A stretch of DNA of 64,000 nucleotides from Phytophthora quininea (lineage: Eukaryota; Oomycota; Peronosporomycetes; Peronosporales; Peronosporaceae), in assembly GCA_011947345.1 (NCBI GenBank), contig JAAVTG010000523.1, positions 310,001-374,000 on the forward strand, in the 5' to 3' direction. Below are positions 1 to 11,032 of the stretch, piece after piece (position 1 is the first letter of the stretch; every line of letters starts with the position of its first letter). The notes beneath the pieces are model-generated. The model worked only from the letters and a program-made list of their open reading frames with translations, did no database searches and had not been told where the DNA came from. A program made the position numbers and the translations under genes.

Positions 1-2
1 AA

Positions 3-755
3 GTCAACGATGCATCGATTCCCTATCGGGAGATCGTTGGCAAGTTGCAGTACTTGGTGACATGTACGCGTCCGGACATCGCTAACGCGGTGCGAAGTCT
101 CAGTCGGCATGCTGGAGCTTACACGAAAGAAAACTATGCAAGCGCTAAGCGTGTATTGCAGTACCTTCGGGGTACGAGACGGTTTGGGTTGGTATACCGC
201 CGGTCGGAGGCGATCCCGTCGGAACAGCTACAGCTGCGGGCATTTTCCGATGCCGATCACGCTAACTGTCCAGACACGAGCAGGTCAGTGACGGGCTACG
301 TGCTCCAGCTGAATGGCTACAGCTTTGGCTTTAAGAGTCGTAAGCAAAGCAGTGTCACGGATGATACGTGTAAGTCTGAGCTGGTTGCGGCCAGTACATG
401 TGTGGAGGATCTGCTTTGGGCACAGGAGTTGCTCAAGGAGATTGGCATGGAGCCGTTGATCCCCGAGTTGCACAGTGATAATCAGAGCACGATAAAGGTC
501 TGCACAAACGTCGGAAATTACGACGGTGTTAAGCGGCTCGCGAGGATGAGTCAAAAGATCGCTGAGCTCGTTGAACAGAAGAAGCTGACGCTGAACTACG
601 TTCCTACTGCAGATAACATGGCTGACATGTTCACCAAGGCGCTGGGACCGCAGCGGTTCATTATGCTGCGGCAGTTGCTGGGTGTTGAGGACGTGGCTGA
701 GGCTGTTGCAAGTACAGGCCTGTCTGAGCGACTTGATCGCGAAGGAGACCAGTGA
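3..755 (+). CDS. Ty1/copia retrotransposon polyprotein, C-terminal RT-end and RNase H (5' end outside window)
   Basis: The frame is open from base 3, so this is the 3' end of a longer pol gene. It begins with the end of reverse transcriptase (YREIVGKLQYLVTCTRPDIA) and continues into a copia-type RNase H. The acidic residues expected for catalysis are visible in SDADHA, in KSEL and in HSDNQS, and the usual terminal YVPTADNMADMFTKAL block is present. No stop or frameshift interrupts this part. It would degrade the RNA strand of the RNA:DNA hybrid during retrotransposition. A purine-rich stretch ending in GGGGAGTA precedes TGAGAGTTG near 770, which could be the polypurine tract and the start of the 3' LTR, but I cannot place the LTR end. 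Integrase and most of RT lie off the window. Confidence 0.9.
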   Translation, partial: VNDASIPYREIVGKLQYLVTCTRPDIANAVRSLSRHAGAYTKENYASAKRVLQYLRGTRRFGLVYRRSEAIPSEQLQLRAFSDADHANCPDTSRSVTGYVLQLNGYSFGFKSRKQSSVTDDTCKSELVAASTCVEDLLWAQELLKEIGMEPLIPELHSDNQSTIKVCTNVGNYDGVKRLARMSQKIAELVEQKKLTLNYVPTADNMADMFTKALGPQRFIMLRQLLGVEDVAEAVASTGLSERLDREGDQ

Positions 756-898
756 CTATGAGTTCCGGGGAGTATGAGAGTTGCCGACTGGAGATGTCGC
801 TCTACCTCTCTCGGTGGTCACTCATGTCATTGTCGTGTCCTAGCATAGCTGGGAATAGGCTCACAAGATGGATGGATGGCTTGTGTGGTCAAAGGGGT

Positions 899-1191
899 TT
901 AAGCTGAGAGCTTCCTCCTCGTGCTCGGCACGTGTACATGTAGTAAGGCGCGGTTAAGCCGTGGGAATCTTACTTTGAGTTTTACCTCCAACTGCGCAAG
1001 TCTCCTACTTTCCTGTTTGCCACTCTCTCGCAGCGCAAAGCTGCTAAAACTCTGCGCGCGGGGGAGCGTCACTTTGAGGCAGTAGTTGGTCGTCCAGACT
1101 TTCGATTCGTCGTACAAGATGTCGAACGCGATGCTCCCTTTACCGCCGCGCACCACGGAGCCAGGAAGCCCCATTTCGCGCGAGATTCCAT
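899..1191 (-). pseudogene. N-terminal fragment of the WGFLAPWC hypothetical family
   Basis: About 95 codons beginning MESRAKWGFLAPWC on the minus strand. They match the start of the larger gene at 3158-5331, which begins MERRWGFLAPWC and shares the downstream pattern of a VW residue pair followed by a short strand and LPR. After about 20 codons the frame shifts by one at an AAA run (about 1132-1136), then reads on to a stop at 899. Nothing resembling the middle or C-terminal parts of the family follows, so this is a truncated copy next to the copia end. I do not recognise a biochemical function for the family. Confidence 0.6.
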
Positions 1192-1299
1192 GGGTGTCAA
1201 TTTTGAATAATGGGAACCAATCAAAATTAAACAAAATGTTGAAAAATATAACATTAGCGAGATAAGTTGAAATTTGTGTCAAAAACTTCAACTAAAGAC

Positions 1300-2368
1300 T
1301 TAACACGAGACTCCGCTGGGCTGGCCGCTCCACTTGCCCTTCTTGGAGGCCTTAACGGAAATACCGAGAATTTCCAGTAGGACACCACCTTCTTGTTGGT
1401 GACAATGTCGTACAGGTTGGTAGCTGTACCCGAGAGACCCGAGATGACGATGTCCTTGATGGTCACCTGGCTGGTAGCAGAGCCGTGTAGCCGCCTTTGG
1501 ACTTGCTGTAGTCCGAGTGGATCACGATGGCGTTCTTGACGTTCGACAGGTTGTTGTTCGTGTACTTGGCGTTGGACACGAGTCCCTTGAGACCGGTGAT
1601 GGTCTTGATTCGGATGCCGTTGACGCTGTTAACGATGGTGTTGCCACTGACTGTGAGGCCCGAGACCGTGTCCGAGGAGCTCACCGTCGAGCCGCCAAGC
1701 GAACCGATGGAGATATCGTGGCCACCACTGCAGTAGTTGTTGCTAAAGACTGTGTTGGTGCTGGACTGCATGGCCAAGCAGTCGTCCTAGCTGTAGATCT
1801 TGTTGCCGGTGATGGTTGCTCAAATCGAAGCCGTCCATGTTCTTGGCCAGGTTGTTGCCGGCACTTGAGTCGAGAGTAAGACCACTGATGGTGGTCTTCT
1901 CAGAGTTTAAGATGCTGAAGGTGCGGTACGGCGAGTTCTTGATCTTGAAACCCGACACCGTGGAGCCTGTCACTCGGTGCAGACGGAAGAACACTGGGCG
2001 GGAGATCTTCGTGCCTGTTTCCAGTACCAAGAGCCTTGACCGTCCAGCGTCCCAGAGCCGGAGACCTCGAGAATGCTACCGCCGAGCAGGACGAGTGGAC
2101 CACCCCACTTCTTCGTGCCGAAAGTGACAGTGCCCGAGATGTTGATCTTGGCGCAAGTCTTGGCCTTGCTCAAGTCAAGCGTGACACCCGCAGGAACGGT
2201 CAGCGTGCCGATGGCGACGGTGCTGCACGACGAAATATCGGTGCCAGACTTGTATATACCCGAAAGCGTGCAGCTTTTGGCTTCTTGTTCTTGACGCATC
2301 ATGGGCGAGCTATTGACGGCAACAGCGAGGACTGCGAAGGCAGCGATGGCGGTGGAGAGAAGCTTCAT
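1300..2368 (-). pseudogene. Secreted endopolygalacturonase (GH28), broken
   Basis: Starts with a clear signal peptide (MKLLSTAIAAFAVLAVAV) followed by a right-handed beta-helix protein of about 355 codons, the usual oomycete polygalacturonase length. GH28 signatures are present but damaged. The NTD motif reads NMDGFDL, the codon just before the DD pair is TAG (complement of 1787-1789) where family members usually have Q, GGHDISIGS carries the active-site His, and RIK is intact. The gene needs at least four one-base shifts plus a larger deletion of about 10-11 bases between NMDGFDL and TITGNK to read through. Intact members cleave alpha-1,4 linkages in plant pectin in the apoplast. Some one-base shifts may be assembly errors, but the TAG and the larger deletion point to real decay. 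Confidence 0.88.
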
Positions 2369-3157
2369 CGTTTGGGAGGCGGGTTGACTTTGAGAAGGTG
2401 AAATTGAGAATGCAGAACTTAGGTCGTTGCCAAGCGACAACCAAAAGAAGTGGTCGTCTACAGTGAGTACAGTGAGTCGTGTTCGCCAACGTAGAAGTGG
2501 GCAATCAAATGTCCATGCAGCGAAATAGTAACTCGCTATTCGTTGTAGCTCATCAATTCTTCTTGGACAGGTGGGTGGACTACCGTGGCGAGATGTGATC
2601 ATATTTGAGCATCATTTTCTCTCTACTGCTTGCGGCAATCACGTGGCGAGTACAGACAGCAAAACACCGACAAGGTCCACCGTTTTTGCGCGGTCTTTGA
2701 CTCGCTCAATCTCTTGAGAGTTGGAACTGTCTCAGACGGAAGGTGCTCACGCGACGAACACCAGCAGCACTTCTCGTCCTGTCATCAGTATCACACCAAG
2801 TCCTTCCGCTTCAGCAAGACATTTCTTGGTGTGGATAGCAGTTCTAAATGGTTTGTCATCGATTGAAAGCATCGTCTGTACTTTAAAAGAGCCGCGGTAA
2901 ACAGAAACTGAAGCCCAACACCGACGAATCGACTCCACCATCAAACTTGAGGTGAATGTCAATTTGTAAGGCGAAGACCACGAAAGACAAGCCCCATAAC
3001 AATTATATAACGGTGGTGTTTGCCTTACCAGACACTCTATCAAGACTCATTCGGTACCAAGTCTCTCTTGAACCCATCGCCATCGCGTTTCATTTTGGTC
3101 CGGAATGGAGTGGTCGTTGCGATTCTTTTTTTCGGGTCTCAAAACCTGTACTCCATC
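2369..3157. other. No gene seen
   Basis: Upstream region of the polygalacturonase relic. It holds only short overlapping frames without family resemblance, and no repeat or RNA gene that I can recognise. Confidence 0.5.
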
Positions 3158-5331
3158 TTAGAATGGCAAAACTATCTCATCGTCATCGTTCCAGCCTGCT
3201 CCCAAGCGTTCCATGGAAAAGTAGACTTGCCGCATCACTGGGGTCGCTGCGAACGCCAAAATACTCGAAAGGGATTCTTGGTTGAGTTCACAACGCGGAC
3301 CCGACTGCGACGCACTTCTAGCTCTCTTCAGAGTACGATCATCCGCTTTGTGGGAAGAGAACACGCTCAAGAACGCGATCTTGCTCTGTAGCGGCAGTAG
3401 TTCTTGAGCCCGTGGAATCGGTTTGAGATGGTACTTTCGAAAATCGTTCAAATACTCTCCAAAACCACTGTTTAACCGCACGATCTCGAAGTATTCCAAG
3501 CTTCTGTTCGTCTCAAGGATGTCGAGGAATGGCTTCAGGTCGGCTTCAAACCCGCGATGTTCGTAACCCTGGGGAACCTTGACCCAACCATTCCACCGGT
3601 CAGTTAGCCGAACACGCAAGCGACGCACACACTTGGCGAACGGGTTTGTCGGATCGCTCAACGCACGTAATACTGTTGCAATATCGTGCCAATTCACTGT
3701 AGGCAGATTAGAATGAGACTGACCGCTAGCTCGATAGCTCGCAAAGTTGAATTGCACGTCTAATAGACCTCCAGAGAGGGTTAATTCGTCCAGGTTAGGT
3801 CAATCTCGGAGAACGTCAAGTCATGACGCTGGACCTGGCACCTCCCAAAGCCAGGGATCATCACGTCCACCCACTCACTCTTTCCGCCGTCACTGAATGA
3901 CCGAACAGACCGTATCGGTGCTGGGACAGATAAAGCGCGAGATGCCGCAACAGGCCCCCATTCGCATCAAAATCCCACCTAATGGGAGCACCTGCTCTTA
4001 GTGTCGCGTCTCTCTCATCGATCAAGCCGCGCCGAAGCCCACATAGCTCTTCCTCTGGGTGATCAGAAGAAATAATAGCCGAGAAGGCCTCTATGTCCTG
4101 GGGAGTCATCTCGCTAATCATAAGCAGCAATGTTTCCGTCGATGAAAACGCGCGTGGATGTTGTGAAAAGAACCCGTACGCTATCCACTCATACCACAAT
4201 GCACTAGCCTCTGGATCAGCAGGAGATTGGTCTAGGGATAAAAACACCTTCTTGGTCATCTGATTGAAGACAGCAGCCGAGCACATTGCTTCGAAACGCG
4301 AGTCCGGTACCAAATCAGCAGTCGCACACACTTCAATCGAGCCAACCTGCCTCGGCCTACTAACAGTCTGGTCCAACTGATAGTTCATGTTCGCAACGTC
4401 CGGTGATCGCCGGTTTGCATCAAAAACGCGTGTCAAAAGCTGACAAAGCGCCTTCCTGCTATTGAGGTCGTCTTCCTCTTCTTCCAGCGATAGCGCCAAG
4501 ATCCTGGAAAACCAAACGTTGTCCAGCACCAGACGGTCCATGGTCTCCGCCATCTCCAAGTTGGTAGAGTCGTCGTAAAATAAGAAGTTGGCCACCATCG
4601 GTTCCAGTACGAACGTGCACCGCAACGACCCGGACGCAACCCCTGGTCATTTCCACTGTCGCTGTATTCTATCCATTGCTTCTTTATCACCCGTTCAGCA
4701 CAACCAATATCCATCAGATTTCTCAGCGGGTCGGCAACCTCCATCTTGCCTCCTGGATAGTGGACTTTATTGGAATTTCAATGTCCACTCCTGGTCCATT
4801 CGACGGCAATTTCGAGTCCATTGCTGCGACTTTCTTTAAAGCTTCTTCGTATTCAGCGCTGCAATGCTGTCGTTGGTGCAGTCCACACAGCCGAACCAGG
4901 TCGAAATGGACCAGATCGGGGTCCTTGTTACTTGACCGCATAGCAAAATCCATCGACACTTGAAACCGAGCTGGAATTTTGTCAAACTTCTCGTCTCCTT
5001 CTTTCCCAATGTCCACTTCACAATGTTTGGTCAGTAAGTATTTCCAAGCGTCTTTATCCACGTATTCTACAGCTGATAAAAGCGCCAGCACCTCCCTCAT
5101 CTCGATAAATTCGGCCACGAAGTTACTGTCAGTAAAACTTGGGTTTTCATAGTCGAATTCCATGTCGGAGCTGACTGAATCCCAATCGTCGAACTCTTCT
5201 GGCCGAGGTAACTCCACTTCTAGGGTGTGAGAAGTCTCCCAAACCTCCGTCAAATCGTTCAGGTTCCTGTACGTGAATCGACGTCTCAATACGTCGCACC
5301 ACGGGGCCAAGAAGCCCCATCGACGCTCCAT
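3158..5331 (-). pseudogene. WGFLAPWC-family hypothetical protein, full length but frame-broken
   Basis: A roughly 720-codon gene read in five consecutive segments. The frame moves by one base at about 4730, 4640, 3876 and 3800, each in the direction expected for one missing base, and coding character continues on both sides of every break. The N-terminus starts MERRWGFLAPWC. The middle is acidic (LSLEEEEDD). The C-terminal part contains FRKYHLKP, LPLQSKIAFLSV and ILAFAATPVMRQVY, blocks that recur in the copy at 6216-7106. No signal peptide or membrane segment is apparent. GTGAGT at one break resembles a splice donor, but the coding sequence continues directly across it. Function unknown. It may be intact in the organism if the shifts are assembly errors. 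Confidence 0.6.
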
Positions 5332-5767
5332 TTTTGGGGAATTGGGGTGGTTAATATTACGTTATTTCAGGAAAGATGAGAAATAAACATGGATGATTTG
5401 CTATCTACCCAAACTGGAGACGACTTGGTCTTGGAAGACCACCATATAATGAGCTCTTGATTACCCCCGCTCCTGGGGCAGTCGCGCTCAGATGCTGACC
5501 CCGCTTTCCGATGGGTTCGAGCTTCTTCTTCCCCTCTCAACGTAACTCTCCAACAACCGATGGCCGACGAGGAACCAACTGAGTTCCTCGCGCCGGTGCT
5601 ATCACCAATTTCTATTAACTACCTGTTCCAACTTCAACTACTGTTATCACCGTAAACTCGGCGATCCTTACGACCACCGGTCCTCAAACGTGAGCTTGGC
5701 GTTCTCTACGACCACCGGCCCTCCAACGTGATCTCGACGATTACCAAGGCGGTCGCCGGACCTAGAA

Positions 5768-5900
5768 CGTGACCTCGACGAGTTTCCACGCCGGGCCTCA
5801 CCGTGACCTCAACGAGTTTCCCCGCTGGGCCTCACCGTGACCTCAACGAGTTTCCTCGCTGGGCCTCACCGTGACCTCAACGAGTTTCCCGCCGGGCCTC
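5768..5900. repeat. 34-bp tandem repeat, about 3.8 copies
   Basis: Units start at 5768, 5802, 5836 and 5870 (the last partial). Each begins CGTGACCTC and ends GGGCCTCAC, with one to four mismatches between units. A looser repeat of ACGACCACCGG occurs just upstream (5670-5730). It lies in an otherwise gene-free 5332-6215 stretch upstream of the WGFLAPWC gene, where I see no convincing coding sequence. Confidence 0.85.
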
Positions 5901-6215
5901 TGCAACGTCGCGACCCCTTTGGTCGCTGTCTTCTTCTGCTCGTGAGCCGGTCGACCTGTGTGTCGGCTTGCCGTTCCTGTCCGTGTCGCCGTCTGACATC
6001 ACCACGTGCGACTTTCAACTGCTGTGCGCCCCTGTGCGACTTTTCAACTTCCTTGTGCTCGGCTCTCCTGCGCTCGGTTGCGCAAATTATCAACTGCGCC
6101 CTCGAGCCGCTGCTCTTGGCTACACCATCGAACCGTCGCTACCTTTCGTCACTCCGCGCCACCCGTCGCGAGATCTAAAACCGCCGCCGGCTTGCGGTTT
6201 TTCGTCAGCCCGACC

Positions 6216-7106
6216 CTACTGCTCGTCGCAGCATCCGTCTTCGGCGTCCACCTCCACGTACGTCTTTTCCTGGTTCTGGCCATGGCGATCCGGGTTACGG
6301 TCGTTGCCACCACGGGGTTTATTACAACCATAAGCAAAAGCTTGAACGATGCGTCGTTCCGGTCCGGCTGCAAACTCAAATATCGACGATAGCACGTGCT
6401 GATCCAGGTTCCGCGCTGCGGTAACACTGATCAGCGCTATCTTACAAGGCACAGAAAGAGTTTCTCTTGCTACACTGAGATAGTCACCGTCACGTTCTTG
6501 CAGCGAGGCCACAAATTCGGGCGACACCTTGAGATCTCTCAGCCACGCAGAAAGATAGCGGTCTTCAGGCGTCAAAACTCTGAGCTCCATTAGCTCTTGG
6601 GCCATCCGGTATTTTTGATTGCCAATACACTCAGGTAGACCCAAAATCTCGTTGGAGCCCTGAATGACCAATCTCCTGATACCCCACGAACGAATTGGCT
6701 CGTTTCCAGTGCTGCTAGACACGTTGAAATCGCTCAGGAACAGATACTCCAAGTGCGGACACGCTGCAGCTATATCACTCAAATTGACATGCTGATGAAT
6801 ATTGCCCGTATAGCGAACAGTTAGGTGACGTAGTTGCCTCCCGATCGAAGTCAGCATTTTTACAACAAATTTACCGTTGCCGAGATCTTTAAGGTCCAAC
6901 TCCATCGATAGGATTCTTTCGTTTGAGGACAATTCACGTGAAGGAGAGTCAGGAGCAAATTCATTCAATCCATCGCCCAGGCATACTTGACAAATGCCGT
7001 TGCCAGGAACCACAACATGCGCATATTTCTCCATGGTGACTGGATCGAAAAGAGCTCGACATCGATAGGGTTGACAGACTACCGGCACATCACCAGGGTT
7101 TTGCAA
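6216..7106 (-). pseudogene. WGFLAPWC-family hypothetical protein, 5'-truncated
   Basis: An uninterrupted 296-codon minus-strand frame with no ATG near its 5' end; an in-frame TAA lies just upstream and the first ATG is about 24 codons in. It holds leucine-rich stretches (LRHLTVRYTG, LEYLFLSDF) and ends with CKIALISV followed by VLSSIFEFAAGPERRI. That block aligns with the C-terminus of the gene at 3158-5331. The WGFLAPWC start is missing. The truncation point lies next to the 3' end of the hAT element, so insertion or rearrangement there may have removed the 5' half. Function unknown. Confidence 0.55.
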
Positions 7107-7161
7107 TATGCCATTCTCTATTTATTTTGCAGGCCGCTACGCCTACAGAATAATAATTGCA

Positions 7162-8790
7162 TTATTCTCTAAGCTCCCTACGCATACTCTGCCTAACAGC
7201 TCTAACACTAAACGCATCCCACCAGTCATTGTTGTAGGACAGAAACATCAGCACTTCCAGGGTGTCGGGGTCCATGGCCTTCCTCAGGTCGGTGAGGACC
7301 AGTTTCGCTTGGCTGAAGAACCGCTCGCACTCATTTGACGTTGATGGGACCCGGTCTAGCGGCATGTATTGTGGCGGAGTGCGCGCCACAGGAGTCTTCT
7401 TGAAGGCTGAAACTAGAAAAGACTTGGAAACGTGCTGCTCCACCACCATTTCGTCGCCGCCGCGTTTGAGCGTGGCGCCCGCCGCTTGCTCGCGTGCATT
7501 CAGCCGTCCGCCGCTGATGATATTCACGATACCGCTCTCTAAAGCGAGGTTGTTGACGACGGAGGCGTCACTAGCCAGCCGGGTCTTCATGCTGGGGTAC
7601 TTGCGCAGCACTGCATCAAAAGCACGCCGAGCGCCCACGAGGGTTAGCGTAGAGTCTTGGAGTGCTTTACTCACCTCGTTCAGCTCGTGCAGCGACTTCA
7701 GTAGGGTGCGTGCTGCTTCAGTTTCATCTGGTGTCAGTAAAAAGCCCGCGATGCCGTGCTTAGCTACTGTAGCATGCTCCAAAGCGAGAAGAGCACCACA
7801 AATCTTGTCGTACCGCTGTACCATGCTGAAGGTACTCGACCAACGAGTTGCGTTGCGCATGACGGGCGCTAGAGGGGTCACTTTGCGTAGTGCAGCACGA
7901 CACTTGATGGTGCTCAGATGCTTCATGAGCGCGTGGATCTTGGCCTACACGGGTTCATGGTCAGCCAGAAATGCGTTCACCGCCAACTGGAAACGGTGAC
8001 TGGCACAACCAATGAAAGGCAACGCTCCCACTTTTCGACCAGTAGACTGGTTGACTTAGCAATTACCACCAATCATAAAGAGCACAGACTCCTAAGGCCT
8101 GTTAAATGTTGACAGCGTATCCGCTATCAAATCAAACAGGCTTTGGGCGCCGAAGTCTTCTTCGTCGGACAGGGGGCAAAATGCTAGCAAGACAAAGCGG
8201 CGAGAGACGCACTGAATGCTCTCATCGTAGCCCGGCTTCCTACTCCCTGGGTTGCTCACAGAGGGATCGTGGTAGACAGCCATGATGTCAATGAAGTGAC
8301 GACCACCACTCGACCAGCCATCGAGAACCAAGCCAAACTTTTCTGGAAGCTTGGCCGCGATGACATCGCGGACGTAGCCGTAGAGCAGATCGATGTGCTT
8401 TTGCAGTGTGTTGGCAGCGATGGGCGCCATGGCAGCGTTCTTGCGAACCAGAGCTCGCTCGCAAAAGCTAACAGGCATGCGGTCGAACACGCACCACTCG
8501 ATCCAGCGGAAAATTTTGTTGGTCCGTTGGTCGGGCATAGTGAGCCCGAGCGGGTTGCCGCGGCGAAAAGCGGCTTCAGCAAGCTGTGGGTAGTCAGGAT
8601 TCTTCTTGAGGAGGTGGTGCATCTGATTGGTGTAGCCGCTCCCTTGCTTGTACACCTTGCCACACACGGTGCATTTCGCCTTGTTGGGTGTCTCCTGGGT
8701 GAAGAGAAGCGACCAGATGTTCTTGTTCATGAAGTTCATGTCGACACGCGGAAAAACTTGGGGGCTGGAAGGCTGTTGGGATGACTGCAA
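7162..8790 (-). pseudogene. hAT-family transposase with BED-type finger, three in-frame stops
   Basis: One reading frame of about 540 codons with no frameshift but stops at complement of 8092-8094 (TAG), 8056-8058 (TAA) and 7945-7947 (TAG). Order from the N-terminus: a BED-like finger (CTVCGKVY followed by paired His residues), an RNase H-like core beginning around GLVLDGWSSGGRHFIDI, IGCASHRFQLAVN in the stop-containing stretch, and the hAT dimerisation tail ending ERFFSQAKLVLTDLRKAM with an FLSYNNDWW-type end. Intact enzymes excise and reinsert hAT elements in the nucleus. The stops show real decay, in contrast to the frameshifted genes elsewhere. I could not identify terminal inverted repeats or an 8-bp target duplication. 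Confidence 0.85.
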
Positions 8791-11032
8791 AATGCCGAGT
8801 GAGCTCTAGAAGTTTGCAAACGTCTCGAGGAGCTTCTCTCGGGGTGTTACAACCAGTAGTTTTTGGTGGACAGTGTTGACCCCGTAATAACTCATAATAT
8901 GCAAAAAAATGGCAACATATTTTTCGCCTTCCAATAAATAATGACATTCAAAGTATGCTATATTATAGAATATGATGATTCAAATTGCAGAGGCCTGGCT
9001 GGGAATTGACGACCAGCAAACGCTGAGGATTCCCATTGTCGACGCTTATTAAAACGTACTATTGCTTTGAAAAGGCGAATGAGTGACAAGCTGGTAAACC
9101 ATCGGATGTGAGTCGGATAGATATCTTAGAAGCTGTAAAAGATCAATGACACAAGGTGTAATAAACCAAGGTATCGATGTCACGTCGCTTTGGTGCAGTT
9201 TCTTACTGGACTCGATGGTCGTAAAACTCAGGTGGCACGAGTGTCGGTCGACTTATCGGTCCAAGAGTACGTTGTCTCCAGTCAAATGATTCTTCTCCAG
9301 CAGCTTGGATGGACCCGTACACAAATGCTTGCGTCAAGGAAATTCGTGACTCCAGCGCTGTGGAACCTAGCGAAGTGGACTAACGCCTGGAGTACGTTGT
9401 TGAGCCGTGGAATACGCACACTATCGTGTCGATTTCTGGAAGTACCATCTCCAGCCACGACGACGATATCCACCGTTAGTTGAGCGCAAGGAGGAGCGTG
9501 AACCGAGCAGGAACAGGTTGCATGTCAGTGATCTTCGTGAGCTCAGCCTCTCGCAGGTCTTCTTCACAATGGCATCGGTGACAGCAAACGCCTCTTATCA
9601 TCCATCCGAGCTGCATTTCGAGTGTGGGAAGCTAATAGCTCGCCTCGAAGTTCAACACTGACAATCCAGTTCGAGGCGCTGACACTGGTCCAGAATCGTT
9701 GAGTGCTTCAAGACATAGCTTCGGGCCTCGCGGATTTACCAGCATCGCAGGATAGCAACAACCATCAATAACAATCACGTCGTCCTGCACATCTCGAGTT
9801 GGTTACGTGGTTGCAGTGACAATCTGATCGAGAGACACTGCTTCCATTGCGCTGAACGACGACTGCCTTGTGGGGAATCGCGCAAGTTGGCAAGTTGGCG
9901 ACGGGCCTCACCGTTTTCTCCCTGGTGATCAAAACCGCCAGGAAACCGAGTTAACAGCCAACGCTCGAGCACCACCGAAGATCGTCAATGGCGGATGCAA
10001 CCTTCCGACTAAGACCAGACGGCAACCTTAATTAGCAGAGCCACCGATCTGCTGGTCGCGCTTGCTCCTGAGCAACACACCGCAGCCTCCGTGGTTGAGT
10101 CGGGCCGCACTCCACCTACCCGTCGTTTCGTGCGTTTGGCGTCCGTCCCTCGTCGATCTCGTGGCGCCAGCACCTTTTCGTTTCAACCGACCGCGTCTCG
10201 AACAACAAGCCGAGCAAGAGCATGATTCTCCAGCCAAACACTGCGAAATGCAGGAGCTGCAGGCCGATCGCAGTGGATTTGGCAGCTGAGCGCGGTCGCT
10301 GGTCCGATGACCTGGGGATGACTCGGAAATCGGTTCTTCTCGTGCCAATTTGTGTCCTCCGGTGAGGCTCTTGGGATATCTCGATGCGGGGCCGAGCAGT
10401 TGGCTGGCGGCGGGGGTATGAATATCGTATGGCAGCTCGACCTACAAGTTTGTCGCGGCAGATGCCTTGGGGCTGGGCCTGAAGCCATGCCAATGTGCCC
10501 GAGGCAGCCATCATACCGGAAAATCCGCTGAAAAGAGCGATCTCACGATTATTGGACTGGGGAGCGGAGCAGAAACGGGCCCATGTACCAAGCAGAACTC
10601 AGAACTGCCTGGAATTTACTCCACGGCAGCTCCTGCGCCTTTGACGCCTTCTTGCCCCTGGGAATCATCATGGCTCGAGCTCGCCATTGCTCTTGATCCC
10701 TGCGGCACCTAGCAGCGCTCCATCTGGATCGGCCCGCTCGGGCGTCTCAAACACTGTTCTGCAATCATTGGCTAAAATCAATGTCGTGCCTCGCGGGTAG
10801 GGGACGTTCGACTTGCGCTTTGTATGCCGCCTGGGCAACGGCCAAATATTCAGCGCGCGACCTTCTCCCTCGTTGCAACGCGAGCCTCAGTCTCCAAACC
10901 CACAACGGGAAACCACCACCCGAGGACGGAACTCTTTTCCATCTTCTTGTGCTTGGGGGTCTGGACGAGGGCGATACGACAGATACAGTCCTCACCCGAC
11001 GGGTTATCCAACAGACAGACCCGTAGCAGACC
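8791..11032. other. Intergenic region, with a possible family relic near 9407-9661
   Basis: No convincing gene. On the plus strand at 9407-9661 a frame contains FWKYHLQP, reminiscent of FRKYHLKP in the WGFLAPWC family, followed by a leucine/serine block in a similar position. This may be a strongly decayed plus-strand copy, but the match is short. The last several hundred bases presumably hold the glucan synthase promoter and 5' leader. Confidence 0.3.

Noticed and set aside
773..898. Possible copia 3' LTR
   Set aside because: The start (TGAGAG after a purine tract) is plausible, but with the 5' LTR outside the window the end cannot be verified.
3861..3885. GTGAGTGGG as a splice donor explaining one break in the WGFLAPWC gene
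   Set aside because: Coding sequence continues immediately in the next frame (EWVDVMIPGFG), so a one-base shift fits better than an intron.
7140..7175. GAATAAT/ATTATTC inverted pair next to the hAT stop, considered as a terminal repeat
   Set aside because: It is a local hairpin; no partner was found beyond the 5' end of the transposase.
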